This document shows, piece after piece, positions 32,068-39,371 of a DNA stretch of 39,371 bases. Position numbers and translations under genes: made by a program. The stretch comes from Simkaniaceae bacterium. Lineage in GTDB: Bacteria; Chlamydiota; Chlamydiia; Chlamydiales; Simkaniaceae. Position 1 is the stretch's first letter. Each line of letters opens with the position of its first letter. The DNA is taken from positions 1 to 39,371 of the forward strand of contig JAGOSM010000012.1 in the NCBI GenBank assembly GCA_018062315.1. Reading direction: 5' to 3'. The notes under the pieces are model-generated. The model was given only the letters and a program-made list of their open reading frames with translations. It searched no databases and had not been told where the DNA came from.

Positions 32068-32880
32068 CTAAAATTCTGTGAGTTTTTGCAGGGTGATTTC
32101 TAGGAAATTTCCTTGTGAGTAGTATTTTAAGATGGTTTTCCTATCCTGCCTATTTTGTTTTAAAATAGACTGTGCTTCCGAAGAGGAGGGATCCCCCATA
32201 AATGATACAGATCTGAGCTGTACATAGGGGACGGTTTCTCTTGTCTTATAAGACACTTCTTTTAAAATGAGATTTTTTAAATGCAGGTTTTTTTTTCTTT
32301 CTAGTACAAGATGTCGTTTATGGTAATTTAGAGAGCTTTTAGGTCCAAAGCCTAACATGATTCCCAATAGCCCTTCGTGTTGATCTAGGGATGCATAAAG
32401 AGAGTGGATTTCTTCAATTTTTTTTAAGAGACTTTCTGCACTATAAAAATCATGTAGTTCATTGAGAAATGTTTCTTTGTGTTTATTTATTGAAATTTTT
32501 GCATTTTTTTTATTTATTAAATAGATTGAGATAATGTTTTCTTTATAAAATTCTTTACCTATAATATAATGTGGATGTGGAAAAAGGGATTCATATGTTT
32601 CCCATCCCCGTTTTATAAATGAAGAGTAGTTCCAGCACATGATATTGTCTAATGGTTCAACCTGAAAGTATCCTGATAGAGAGGTTGCTTTTTCTCCAAA
32701 TAAGGAATAGCCCCATCCATCTACACCAATCAAATAGCGAAAAAACCACTCTAAATGGATTCGATCCGAGTCTGGGATAAGCAAGAGCTTTTCTTGTATG
32801 GACATTTTACATCCATGATCTGGGAAGATGCCGAATGCTGATATGAATGGGAAGAAAAGAAGAAGACATAATTTCAACAT
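32068..32880 (-). CDS. Secreted hypothetical protein
   Basis: A 270-residue protein with a clear N-terminal signal sequence (MLKLCLLLFFPFISAFG, cleaved near residue 17). The rest is aromatic- and lysine-rich (LEWFFRYLIGVDGWGYSLFG, NYHKRHLVLERKKNLHLKN) and I do not recognise it. GYSLFGEKATSLSGYF and GIMLGFGPKSSLNYHKRH could be parts of a small enzyme or binding domain, but no catalytic motif is evident. It is expected in the periplasm or outer membrane, and its base composition is more AT-rich than its neighbours. The ribosome binding site is weak. A 230-bp spacer holding a large palindrome separates it from rsmD. Confidence 0.75.
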   Translation of the reverse strand: MLKLCLLLFFPFISAFGIFPDHGCKMSIQEKLLLIPDSDRIHLEWFFRYLIGVDGWGYSLFGEKATSLSGYFQVEPLDNIMCWNYSSFIKRGWETYESLFPHPHYIIGKEFYKENIISIYLINKKNAKISINKHKETFLNELHDFYSAESLLKKIEEIHSLYASLDQHEGLLGIMLGFGPKSSLNYHKRHLVLERKKNLHLKNLILKEVSYKTRETVPYVQLRSVSFMGDPSSSEAQSILKQNRQDRKTILKYYSQGNFLEITLQKLTEF

Positions 32881-33001
32881 TTCTTTCTCTGTGCTCTCTA
32901 GTGAGCTTTTGCGAACGGGTGGTAAAAAAAATATTTTCCCCGATACCTCTACAATTCCCGAGGAGAAAACCGGTTCAGATCTTGAAGAGTTTTCTCTATT
33001 C

Positions 33002-33084
33002 CGTAACCGTAACCGCTCCCGTATGCGTAACCGATTTTAAATTTTCTTTTATCGGTTACGCATACGGGAGCGGTTACGGTTACG
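33002..33084. repeat. Perfect palindrome, 34-bp arms, 15-base loop
   Basis: Bases 33002-33035 are the exact reverse complement of 33051-33084, with a 15-base AT loop between. The arms contain GTAACCG three times and are markedly more GC-rich than the surroundings. It lies in the 230-bp spacer 32881-33110, downstream of rsmD on the minus strand. It could act as a terminator for that cluster but lacks a T-run. It may instead be a repeated or mobile palindromic unit. The + strand frames that read through it are products of the repeat (Arg-Asn and Thr-Val runs). Confidence 0.93.
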
Positions 33085-33110
33085 CATGAATGCATGACTC
33101 AATTTCAGGT

Positions 33111-33614
33111 CTAATGACTAAAGAAATGAAGATAGGTGTCTCCATAAGATCTGCATTCAGAAAGGACAAGACCTGAAAGGGTAATCGGATGATTGGACTC
33201 GTAAAGTAAAAGGGCATCAGGCTTAAGTAAAGAAGAGAGATTGTCAATATCTGCTCCGTACGGAGGGTCTACATAGATAATATCAAATGATCCAAGTTTG
33301 GGAAGGATTTTTTTTGCATTTTGAGAGATCACTTGAGAGCTTTCTTGAAGTTCCAAGGCTGCAATATTGGCATAAAGAGCTTTCAGCGCTTCTGGGTGAT
33401 TTTCAACAAAAGTAGCCTTCAGAGCTCCTCTAGAAAGGGCTTCTAGTCCCATAGCTCCACTGCCTGCAAAAAGATCTAGAAAGGTGGCCCCTTCGATTTT
33501 ATGCTGTAAGATATTAAAAACAGCCTGTCTTAATTTTTCTGAGGTGGGCCTTGTAGATTGTCCTTTCGGGCTTTTGAGAAGCCGATTTTTAAATATTCCA
33601 CCAGTTAAGCGCAT
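33111..33614 (-). CDS. rsmD: 16S rRNA (guanine966-N2)-methyltransferase RsmD
   Basis: Methylates G966 of 16S rRNA (E. coli numbering) in the assembled 30S subunit, using SAM. It is 167 residues, slightly short. It has the N-terminal GGIFKNRLLKSPKGQSTRPTSEKLRQAVFNIL typical of RsmD, the SAM-binding loop FLDLFAGSGAMGLEALSRGA, the acidic residue in FVENHP and the catalytic DPPY motif in IIYVDPPYG. It follows the von Willebrand A gene with a one-base gap, so it is the last gene of the minus-strand cluster. The large palindrome lies 27 bp after its stop. Confidence 0.95.
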   Translation of the reverse strand: MRLTGGIFKNRLLKSPKGQSTRPTSEKLRQAVFNILQHKIEGATFLDLFAGSGAMGLEALSRGALKATFVENHPEALKALYANIAALELQESSQVISQNAKKILPKLGSFDIIYVDPPYGADIDNLSSLLKPDALLLYESNHPITLSGLVLSECRSYGDTYLHFFSH

Positions 33615-33615
33615 T

Positions 33616-35526
33616 TTATTTTTTCTTGTCGACAGCGGCTCTTAGTTTGTACTTGGAGAGCATTTTTTTTGCCTCTTCAAGATAAAACTCATTATGTTCT
33701 GTAAGATAATGTTGGTAGCAGAGATAGGCTTGATGAATGGCCAGCTGCTTCTGAAGGGGCTTTGTTGAACGAGGAGCTGTTTTTAAGCGGATCTTCTTCT
33801 TCATAAAAAGATACCGATCATCAAATTTACCTTGGACAATGAGATCAAAATCTTCCAGCTCATCTGCCATTCCATAAATGACAAAAGGGCGGTCTACATA
33901 CATTTGAGGCATCGCCGCAGGAGAAGGAAAAAGGGTGATTGATTTTTCTGTAAGGGTAGAAAGATGAATATCTTTAGTAATGATTTGACTCACATGTTTA
34001 ACGAGGCGACAAAATTTACGGGGAAAGGCTGCATGGGTCTGCGAAGTGATAAATTCCCCTCGATTAAAAGTGCTTAAGAGGTCAAGCATCGATCCGCTGC
34101 TATCTTTACTCATACAGGCAGTATGGAGGGTATAACTGTTCTTGTTTGAGTAGATTAAGTGGGATAGCGTATGTTTTCTCTTTTTAATGTCCATTAAAGA
34201 AGATCCATCCGTTACCAAGATAATGGTTAACTCTCCTTCAAAAGGGGACATCTCTTCTTGTACCGCCTCAATGATATCGTAAGTATCGGCAGATGAGGAG
34301 TAAAATTTATTAAAATCTTGGGAGAAAAGGAATTCCCGAGCTTTACGTACATTGGCCTTTCTCCAAAGCAGAGGCTCAGAAGAGAGTTTATGTTTTTTAT
34401 TGTCAACAACGTAGATGTTAAATGTATCCCCTTCCTGAAGATAATCTAGAGAATCAAGCACTGCTTTTCGAAAAATTTCATACCGAAATTCTTTGATCGA
34501 AGAAGATTTGTCGATCACAAAGACGAAATTTTGCTTCATGTGATGAAGAGTGAGATTGGCTTTGGGATACAGATTGATGTGAAAGAGATATCCTTTCTTA
34601 TCCGCTCGAGGGGTCACTCCCACATCAACATCAAATTGATCATCAAAAGCGACATTATTTAATTCGTCACTGCTCGGCTGTCTGCTGAGGTTGTATTCTT
34701 TAGAGCTATAGTTCTGAAGGAGAGAGTCAATTTGAGCTTGCTCTATTGCAGGGGGTAGGTATTGAAAAAGAGGAGGCAAGGGGGGTTCATGAGATGAAAG
34801 GGTAATACGAGAAATATAGGGATAAGCCGCATTGTAAGGAGTGTATTGTTCATTCGGAGGAAGAAAAGGATGTTCCTGTTCTCGTTTTGGAAAGAAAGAG
34901 GAGGAAATTGCTGCCGCATGGTCATAGTTAGAGTAAGATTCAAAGGGAAGGGAGGGGGCAGCAAGAATGTCTTGATTTTTGTAGGTAGTCATGGGAGGTG
35001 TGTAGGATGCGATTTTTAGATCAAAATCCTCTTTTGCAGGGGTCATATCAGCGGGAGGGGTGTATAGAGGAGATTCAATCGTTACATCATATAAGGGAAG
35101 TGGTTGCGGCTCTGAAATTTCAAGAAGAGAATTTTCTTCTCCATGTGTAAATGAGGGATACGAAAGACTTGCTCCTAGTTCAATGGGTTGAATAGAAGGA
35201 GTGGCAAGAGACCATTCAGTTACAGGAAGATCCCACGACGATTGAGAAGGAGGAACGAAATGGAAAGGTGTTAAGGAGGTAGAGGAAGATTCATTTTTTT
35301 CTAAAGAAACGGAAATAGGGGGCAATGGAGAAGTCGCTATAGCAGGAAAAGAAAAGTGAATGGGAGGTGATTCAGAAGAAGGGTTTTCTTTAATTTGTTC
35401 GTGGTGAGAGGGTTCAGATTTTTCTTGAGTGTATTCAACAGGGGATAATTCAGCTCTCCCATACTCAGGAGGAGTAAGGGAGAGAGGGTGTGAGAGAAGT
35501 GCAATGGCAAACAGTGATGGGGCCAT
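33616..35526 (-). CDS. Proline-rich protein with von Willebrand factor A domain
   Basis: A 636-residue protein. A short hydrophobic start (MAPSLFAIALLSHPLSL) may be a signal peptide or anchor. About 300 residues of Pro/Ser/Tyr-rich, probably disordered sequence follow (PPISVSL, LPPLFQYLPPAIEQ). A vWA domain from ~330 to 500 carries the metal-ion site FVIDKSSS (Asp near residue 337, DxSxS form) and VTDGSS (Asp near 438). A C-terminal region has a helical end (QAYLCYQHYLTEHNEFYLEEAKKML). vWA domains bind ligands through a divalent metal in extracytoplasmic or ATPase-partner proteins. AAGGAG precedes the ATG. It lies 7 bp downstream of the large TPR gene and one base from rsmD. No specific family is recognised. 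Confidence 0.82.
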   Translation of the reverse strand: MAPSLFAIALLSHPLSLTPPEYGRAELSPVEYTQEKSEPSHHEQIKENPSSESPPIHFSFPAIATSPLPPISVSLEKNESSSTSLTPFHFVPPSQSSWDLPVTEWSLATPSIQPIELGASLSYPSFTHGEENSLLEISEPQPLPLYDVTIESPLYTPPADMTPAKEDFDLKIASYTPPMTTYKNQDILAAPSLPFESYSNYDHAAAISSSFFPKREQEHPFLPPNEQYTPYNAAYPYISRITLSSHEPPLPPLFQYLPPAIEQAQIDSLLQNYSSKEYNLSRQPSSDELNNVAFDDQFDVDVGVTPRADKKGYLFHINLYPKANLTLHHMKQNFVFVIDKSSSIKEFRYEIFRKAVLDSLDYLQEGDTFNIYVVDNKKHKLSSEPLLWRKANVRKAREFLFSQDFNKFYSSSADTYDIIEAVQEEMSPFEGELTIILVTDGSSLMDIKKRKHTLSHLIYSNKNSYTLHTACMSKDSSGSMLDLLSTFNRGEFITSQTHAAFPRKFCRLVKHVSQIITKDIHLSTLTEKSITLFPSPAAMPQMYVDRPFVIYGMADELEDFDLIVQGKFDDRYLFMKKKIRLKTAPRSTKPLQKQLAIHQAYLCYQHYLTEHNEFYLEEAKKMLSKYKLRAAVDKKK

Positions 35527-35533
35527 AGCTCCT

Positions 35534-38335
35534 TTAGTAGCTGTTCATTTCATTGATGGCATCAATACTCATCATAACTCTATCGTGCAATTCTTTGGGA
35601 GTCGCTTTAGACTGATTAATTTCAGTGTAAAGAGCGAGGGCTCCTTGAGAGAGTTCTTCCATTTCTGCCACCTGCCCGTTTGATTTCTTTTCTAGGGCCT
35701 CAAGTCGCATCATCTCACTATCGATATATTTCATGTAACAAGAATATAGCGCATCTTTTTCAGGAAGAGAACGGCGCGCTTTGTGATAATCGCGTGCAAT
35801 GGGGTCATCTGTTGTAGAGAATTCATCTTTAATCCGTTTAAGGAAAAAGAGTTGCTTAGTAATTTTATCTTTAGAAGGAAGCATGGAAGAGCGAATTTCT
35901 ACATAAGTCAAAGCGGCTTCTAGATGGATGGGCTCTGACTGGATGTTCCTTCTAATTTGCAATTCCTTAAATTGATTGAGGATATTCACAACAGAAGGAT
36001 TGGTTTCGGTACGCGCTGTTTCATCAATTAAGGTAAATCCAATTTTTGCACTTTCATAAGTTGCTACGCTTCCCATCGTGGTAGGAAGTTGTTTAGAGGT
36101 ATTCTTGATGAAATTATAGGTCTCAAACGCTTTTTCTGCTTCGCCACTGATCCGATAGGTTTCAGCGAGTTCAAAAAGGGCATGTTTTTTATAGGACCAC
36201 TTAAGGTCGGGATGGGCACTTTGCTCTTCAATAAGATGAGAGATCAAGCGAAGTTTATAGGGTAAGTTTCCTTGTTTTCCTTGTAGTTCAGCATACTTAA
36301 GAAGTTCTGGCTCTAAGGAAATATTGGATTCATTAAAGAGGATGAGGGTCCCTTCTTTTTCTAAAACCCCTTGGTAGAGCAAGAGGGACCGTTCCATTTG
36401 AGTCTCCATTTCGGGTGAATCATGTGGAGTATGGGACCAATGTTGGTTCAGGTAGCTGATCACTTTTGTATGGTAATGGTCTGCGAGCCAAAGTTGATTT
36501 TCTACTTTGACAGGCTGCCCTCCTAATTGGATGGCTCTAAAGAGATGTTCGGCCCCGAGGTCGACTGTTTCCTTATTTTGTAAATAGCCGTTATAAAGGT
36601 GAAGGTGTGTCGTTGCTGTGTCGTAAGCTGTGGGATTTAATTGGATGGCCTGTTCCATGTGGGAGCAGAAAGCATACGCATCTGACTGCAGTTGATGGTG
36701 GCAGAGGGCTGCAAGGTAGTGGGCTTCAGCAAGGGCTTCCTGATCTTTTTCTGCAGTCAAGGAAGTGAGGAGGTAGGTGTGAGTGTAGTCGAGCACTTCT
36801 TTGTAGTGACTGAGGTCATAGGCTGTTTTAGCCAAGAGGAGCCGGTATTCTCTAAGTTCTTCATGAGTAAAGAGGTTTTCATTATTTAAAGCCCGGTTGA
36901 GGTCTTTATAAAAGGCCTCTTTAGAATAGAGGGCAGGCTCATCTTGAAATTTATGTAAGGCAGAGGAAAGGAAAAGTTTCCATGCTGCTTCTGTGTGTGG
37001 GCTTTCAGGCCATTGCTTTAGATAACTTTTCAGAGCTGTATGACTTTTGCTCCACTCTCCATTTTCATGAGCAAGAAGGGCGTACTCAAAAAGAAAAGAC
37101 TCTTGAGCCTCAAATGTGGGATATTTTTGATTGATGAGTTCAAGTTTTTCTTGGGTGATCTCTCTTTGGCCGCTGGTTTTGCACAGCATGGCGTACATAA
37201 AAATGGCTTTGGGGACCTCATCGTCACTTGCAAACAGGAGCTCAAATTTTTCAAGAGCTGTTTTAAAGAGAGCGGAGTCGGGAATATTTTGAGCCACTGT
37301 CATTTGAATGAGGAGCGCGTTTTTGAGTTGAGGAGAGGGCTCTGTTTGAGAAAAAATATATTTACTTAAAGGGAAGATGGCGTTTTGAGAATCTCCAATG
37401 GAAAAATAACTTTTGCCCACAATGTAGTGGAAAGTGGGTAAATAACTTTCTGGAACGTGATTGGAAACTAAATTAAATTCATCGATGATAGAGCGGTATT
37501 GTTCAGTTTGGAAGAGAAGGACAAAACGATTAAAGCGGGCTTCGTTGACACGGGGGCCTTTTCCATCTATCACTTTTGAAAAAGTGTGGATAGCATCTTC
37601 TGGAGCGAAGGAGGATTGTAATGTAGCTGCTTGGAAAAGAAGATCTTCTCTTTCTCTTAAGTGTTTTTCAGCAAGAACGAGGTAAAGGGATGCTGCAGCT
37701 TGGTGATCTCCAAGGATACGGTGAATTTCAGCAAGGGCAAATTCAGAGGCTTCTTGATAAGGGGAATCGAGAAGAGTTTCATAAAAAGGTTTTGCTTGGG
37801 CAGCAAGAGAGATTTGTGTTTGAGAAGGGGTTTCTTTAAGGGCTTCTCTAAAGAGGGCTTCAGCAATTAAAAATTGGAGCTCTTGCTTGCGATGGGCAAA
37901 TTCGGGGCTTGTATTTCCGATAAAGGGGAGCCCTTCTGCAGCAAGTTTTTTATATTCTCCCAGTTCGTAGTAGCAATGGAGTTTATTGATGAGAATTTTA
38001 TGGTAGATTTCTGGATCTTTAATTTGTGTATAAGCGGCGAAAGCTTCCTGAGCTTTATTCTCTTGAAGATAGAGGTCTCCTAAAATTCCATTGAAGTAGT
38101 CAGATAAAGCACTTTCAGGGTATTTTTCGAAAAATTCCTGGATTTGCATTTTAACGATAGCAAAGTCTCCATCCTTCCAGAATTCGGCAATACGGCGAAT
38201 GAGGAACGCTTCTTCATCAGTTGTCGCTTGGGGGGAGAGAGCTTCTTGTCTATTTGAAAGGGCGAGTTGATCGTTAACCGCTCCGAGAAGAAACGCGTGA
38301 CAGACGCATCCCGTTAAAAAGGCACCAGCTTTCAT
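35534..38335 (-). CDS. Large secreted TPR-repeat protein
   Basis: A 933-residue alpha-solenoid. The N-terminal signal-like stretch (MKAGAFLTGCVCHAFLLGA) includes LTGC, a lipobox-like sequence, though the hydrophobic part continues after it, so signal peptidase I cleavage near residue 19 is equally possible. Many TPR-like helix pairs follow (SDYFNGILGDLYLQENKAQEAFAAY, YFSIGDSQNAIFPLSKY, AEAHYLAALCHHQLQSDAYAF). Such proteins serve as scaffolds for outer-membrane, Tol-Pal or secretion complexes. It is probably periplasmic. A promoter overlaps the end of the upstream membrane TPR gene, and the vWA gene follows after 7 bp, so the two products may work together. Confidence 0.88.
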   Translation of the reverse strand: MKAGAFLTGCVCHAFLLGAVNDQLALSNRQEALSPQATTDEEAFLIRRIAEFWKDGDFAIVKMQIQEFFEKYPESALSDYFNGILGDLYLQENKAQEAFAAYTQIKDPEIYHKILINKLHCYYELGEYKKLAAEGLPFIGNTSPEFAHRKQELQFLIAEALFREALKETPSQTQISLAAQAKPFYETLLDSPYQEASEFALAEIHRILGDHQAAASLYLVLAEKHLREREDLLFQAATLQSSFAPEDAIHTFSKVIDGKGPRVNEARFNRFVLLFQTEQYRSIIDEFNLVSNHVPESYLPTFHYIVGKSYFSIGDSQNAIFPLSKYIFSQTEPSPQLKNALLIQMTVAQNIPDSALFKTALEKFELLFASDDEVPKAIFMYAMLCKTSGQREITQEKLELINQKYPTFEAQESFLFEYALLAHENGEWSKSHTALKSYLKQWPESPHTEAAWKLFLSSALHKFQDEPALYSKEAFYKDLNRALNNENLFTHEELREYRLLLAKTAYDLSHYKEVLDYTHTYLLTSLTAEKDQEALAEAHYLAALCHHQLQSDAYAFCSHMEQAIQLNPTAYDTATTHLHLYNGYLQNKETVDLGAEHLFRAIQLGGQPVKVENQLWLADHYHTKVISYLNQHWSHTPHDSPEMETQMERSLLLYQGVLEKEGTLILFNESNISLEPELLKYAELQGKQGNLPYKLRLISHLIEEQSAHPDLKWSYKKHALFELAETYRISGEAEKAFETYNFIKNTSKQLPTTMGSVATYESAKIGFTLIDETARTETNPSVVNILNQFKELQIRRNIQSEPIHLEAALTYVEIRSSMLPSKDKITKQLFFLKRIKDEFSTTDDPIARDYHKARRSLPEKDALYSCYMKYIDSEMMRLEALEKKSNGQVAEMEELSQGALALYTEINQSKATPKELHDRVMMSIDAINEMNSY

Positions 38336-38369
38336 ATGCTAACCTAGGTGTTATAAGTAGTTATTGGGC

Positions 38370-38397
38370 ATTATACGAACCCTTTTTTATAATTCAA
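38370..38397 (-). promoter_or_regulatory. Promoter of the large TPR gene
   Basis: On the minus strand, TTGAAT (38392-38397), a 16-bp spacer and a perfect TATAAT (38370-38375). The predicted start near 38363 gives a leader of about 28 bases to the ATG at 38335. The -35 box overlaps the end of the preceding gene. Confidence 0.6.
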
Positions 38398-39317
38398 AGA
38401 GTTTCTGACTCTTGGTGATAGAAACTAATCAACTCCTCTGCTTTTTGAGGTTGAAATCTTCGAAGATGATCATAAATTTCGAGCCCTTTGGCAAATAAAT
38501 GTTGTTCAAAGTAAAGAACTCCTAAACGGAAGAGAATTTCTTTATCATTGGGATTTAAATTTAAGATCGTTTCATAGCAGGAACGTTCTTTGAGAGGGTC
38601 TTTAATGAGATGATAGCAGTTGGCAAGTTGAGCTTGTACCCAGGGGCTATCTGGGGCAAAGTGATCGATGATAAGAAATTCTTCAATTGCCCTTTTGACA
38701 GCATCAACAGAGATGGAGCCGCGGTTAATTTCTGCAAAAGCTAGGTAGGTATTTGCTAAAGATCCATGTACTTCGATGTTTGTGGGATCGTGTTTAAGTA
38801 GGCTAAGGTGGTGATCAATAGAGGATCTAAGGAGGTGTTGCTTCATAAAAATGACATCAGATCTATGGAGCCACTCGCTAAATTTCACAAAAAGAACGCG
38901 GAAAGAGAGAGGGAGAGAGTCGAAGATGTCGGTATGGGCATCGATGGTTGTGGCAAGGCGAAAGGCTGCGTGAGCTAAAAAGAGGTGGTAATCGTTCGTA
39001 TTCATGGTGGGAGGAAGTGTGCTAGAGCAGCCGTGCATAAATTTGCGTTCGACACTCTTTAATTGGAGAGGTTTTTTCGTCTGCATATAGAAGAGGAGAA
39101 CCATGTAAGTGAATGCAGTGAGGACAAAGGATGCAAGGCTAATTCCCATTTCAAGGGATCTAGGGGAGATAATGAGGAAGGTGAAAAATAGGGTCACTTC
39201 AAGAGTGAAGAGAAGGATAAAAGCGGCGTGGAAGAGAAAATAAAGGCGAACCACCCGCTTAAAATCGGACAAGCTCCCTAGGCAAAAAGAGTCGATTCCT
39301 GATGAATTATCTTTCAT
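38394..39317 (-). CDS. Membrane-anchored TPR protein
   Basis: A 307-residue protein with two membrane helices near the start (about residues 24-50 and 58-78, FHAAFILLFTLEVTLFFTFLII; GISLASFVLTAFTYMVLLFY). A soluble domain follows with TPR-like helices, clearest at the end (VQAQLANCYHLIKDPLKERSCYETILNLNPNDKEILFRLGVLYFEQ). I do not recognise the family. The open frame begins at a TTG; I chose the ATG at 39317 (MKDNSSGIDSF) because a TTGACA promoter lies directly upstream. It has no ribosome binding site. It opens the minus-strand cluster of two TPR proteins, the vWA protein and rsmD. Confidence 0.78.
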   Translation of the reverse strand: MKDNSSGIDSFCLGSLSDFKRVVRLYFLFHAAFILLFTLEVTLFFTFLIISPRSLEMGISLASFVLTAFTYMVLLFYMQTKKPLQLKSVERKFMHGCSSTLPPTMNTNDYHLFLAHAAFRLATTIDAHTDIFDSLPLSFRVLFVKFSEWLHRSDVIFMKQHLLRSSIDHHLSLLKHDPTNIEVHGSLANTYLAFAEINRGSISVDAVKRAIEEFLIIDHFAPDSPWVQAQLANCYHLIKDPLKERSCYETILNLNPNDKEILFRLGVLYFEQHLFAKGLEIYDHLRRFQPQKAEELISFYHQESETL

Positions 39318-39325
39318 AAAAATCA

Positions 39326-39354
39326 ATATTAGGGGTTGGAAAATCCTTTGTCAA
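39326..39354 (-). promoter_or_regulatory. Promoter of the membrane TPR gene
   Basis: On the minus strand, a perfect TTGACA (39349-39354), a 17-bp spacer and TAATAT (39326-39331). The predicted start near 39319 nearly coincides with the ATG at 39317, so the message may be leaderless. Confidence 0.5.
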
Positions 39355-39371
39355 TCTCTTGTCAAAAAGAA

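Noticed and set aside
32055-32068. Short hairpin GAAAC-TCAG-GTTTC at the end of the secreted hypothetical gene
   Set aside because: Only five base pairs and no T-run after it on the minus strand, so not credible as a terminator.
32828-33089. Two + strand open frames reading through the palindrome
   Set aside because: Their ends are Arg-Asn or Thr-Val runs produced by the repeat, and they start antisense to the secreted hypothetical gene. They look like by-products of the repeat.
37040-37369. 109-residue + strand open frame within the large TPR gene
   Set aside because: Antisense to a continuous TPR coding region, with no start signal.
1-39371. CRISPR arrays, insertion sequences, rRNA genes, phage genes
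   Set aside because: Looked for regular spaced repeats, transposase-like motifs and rRNA-like stretches and saw none.

Overview
This window is a chromosomal segment from a member of the phylum Chlamydiota, most likely an environmental (non-Chlamydiaceae) lineage. Three things point there. The order thrS - ParA - pGP6-D-like protein is the one I know from Chlamydia. So is the compact type II secretion cluster (a CT573-like gene, then gspD, gspE, gspF, gspG and a second pseudopilin). A glucokinase gene, which Chlamydiaceae lack, argues for an environmental relative. No rRNA, CRISPR array, transposase or phage gene was seen. All assignments come from reading motifs; no database was searched.

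Layout. 1-3495: 3' part of thrS, then parA, a pGP6-D-like gene and a small glycosyltransferase-like gene, all on + and overlapping. 3416-6456: minus-strand run ung - MFS transporter - Rsm22-like methyltransferase - small hypothetical. 6521-6594: tRNA-Pro(GGG). 6595-7047: the only long gene-free stretch. It carries DnaA-box-like 9-mers, inverted repeats and an AT-rich tract, and sampled lines change from C-rich or balanced to G-rich on the + strand across it, so I propose it as the replication origin. 7048-12583: a GlmU-C-terminal-like acyltransferase, ispA, recA (minus), glk, tRNA-Ala (minus), an aminotransferase and an MreC-like protein.

12580-19899: a minus-strand operon. In transcription order it encodes three tandem TagB/TagF-type glycerophosphotransferase-like proteins, a GlgB-family protein that has lost one conserved histidine, and an 838-residue protein with ankyrin-like helices and a probable clan CE cysteine peptidase core. 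This combination looks like the least explained system in the window. 19938-21846: mutY and two small membrane proteins.

21964-28779: type II secretion operon with 4-25 bp overlaps between most genes. 28831-31841: a small membrane protein, a terminator and a secreted protein built of about thirty MORN_2-like repeats. 31838-31993: a 51-residue membrane protein with a strong ribosome binding site. 32068-33110: a secreted hypothetical protein, then a perfect 34-bp-arm palindrome. 33111-39317: minus-strand cluster of a membrane TPR protein, a large TPR protein, a proline-rich von Willebrand A protein and rsmD.

How they fit together: housekeeping replication and repair genes (recA, ung, mutY, ParA) lie within about 13 kb of the proposed origin. 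The rest is largely envelope and secretion biology: T2SS, MreC-like, the TagB-like and GlgB-like genes, and secreted repeat proteins. Several starts were moved from the longest reading frame to internal ATG or GTG codons on the basis of ribosome binding sites, ATGA overlaps or paralogue alignment; each case is explained in its entry.
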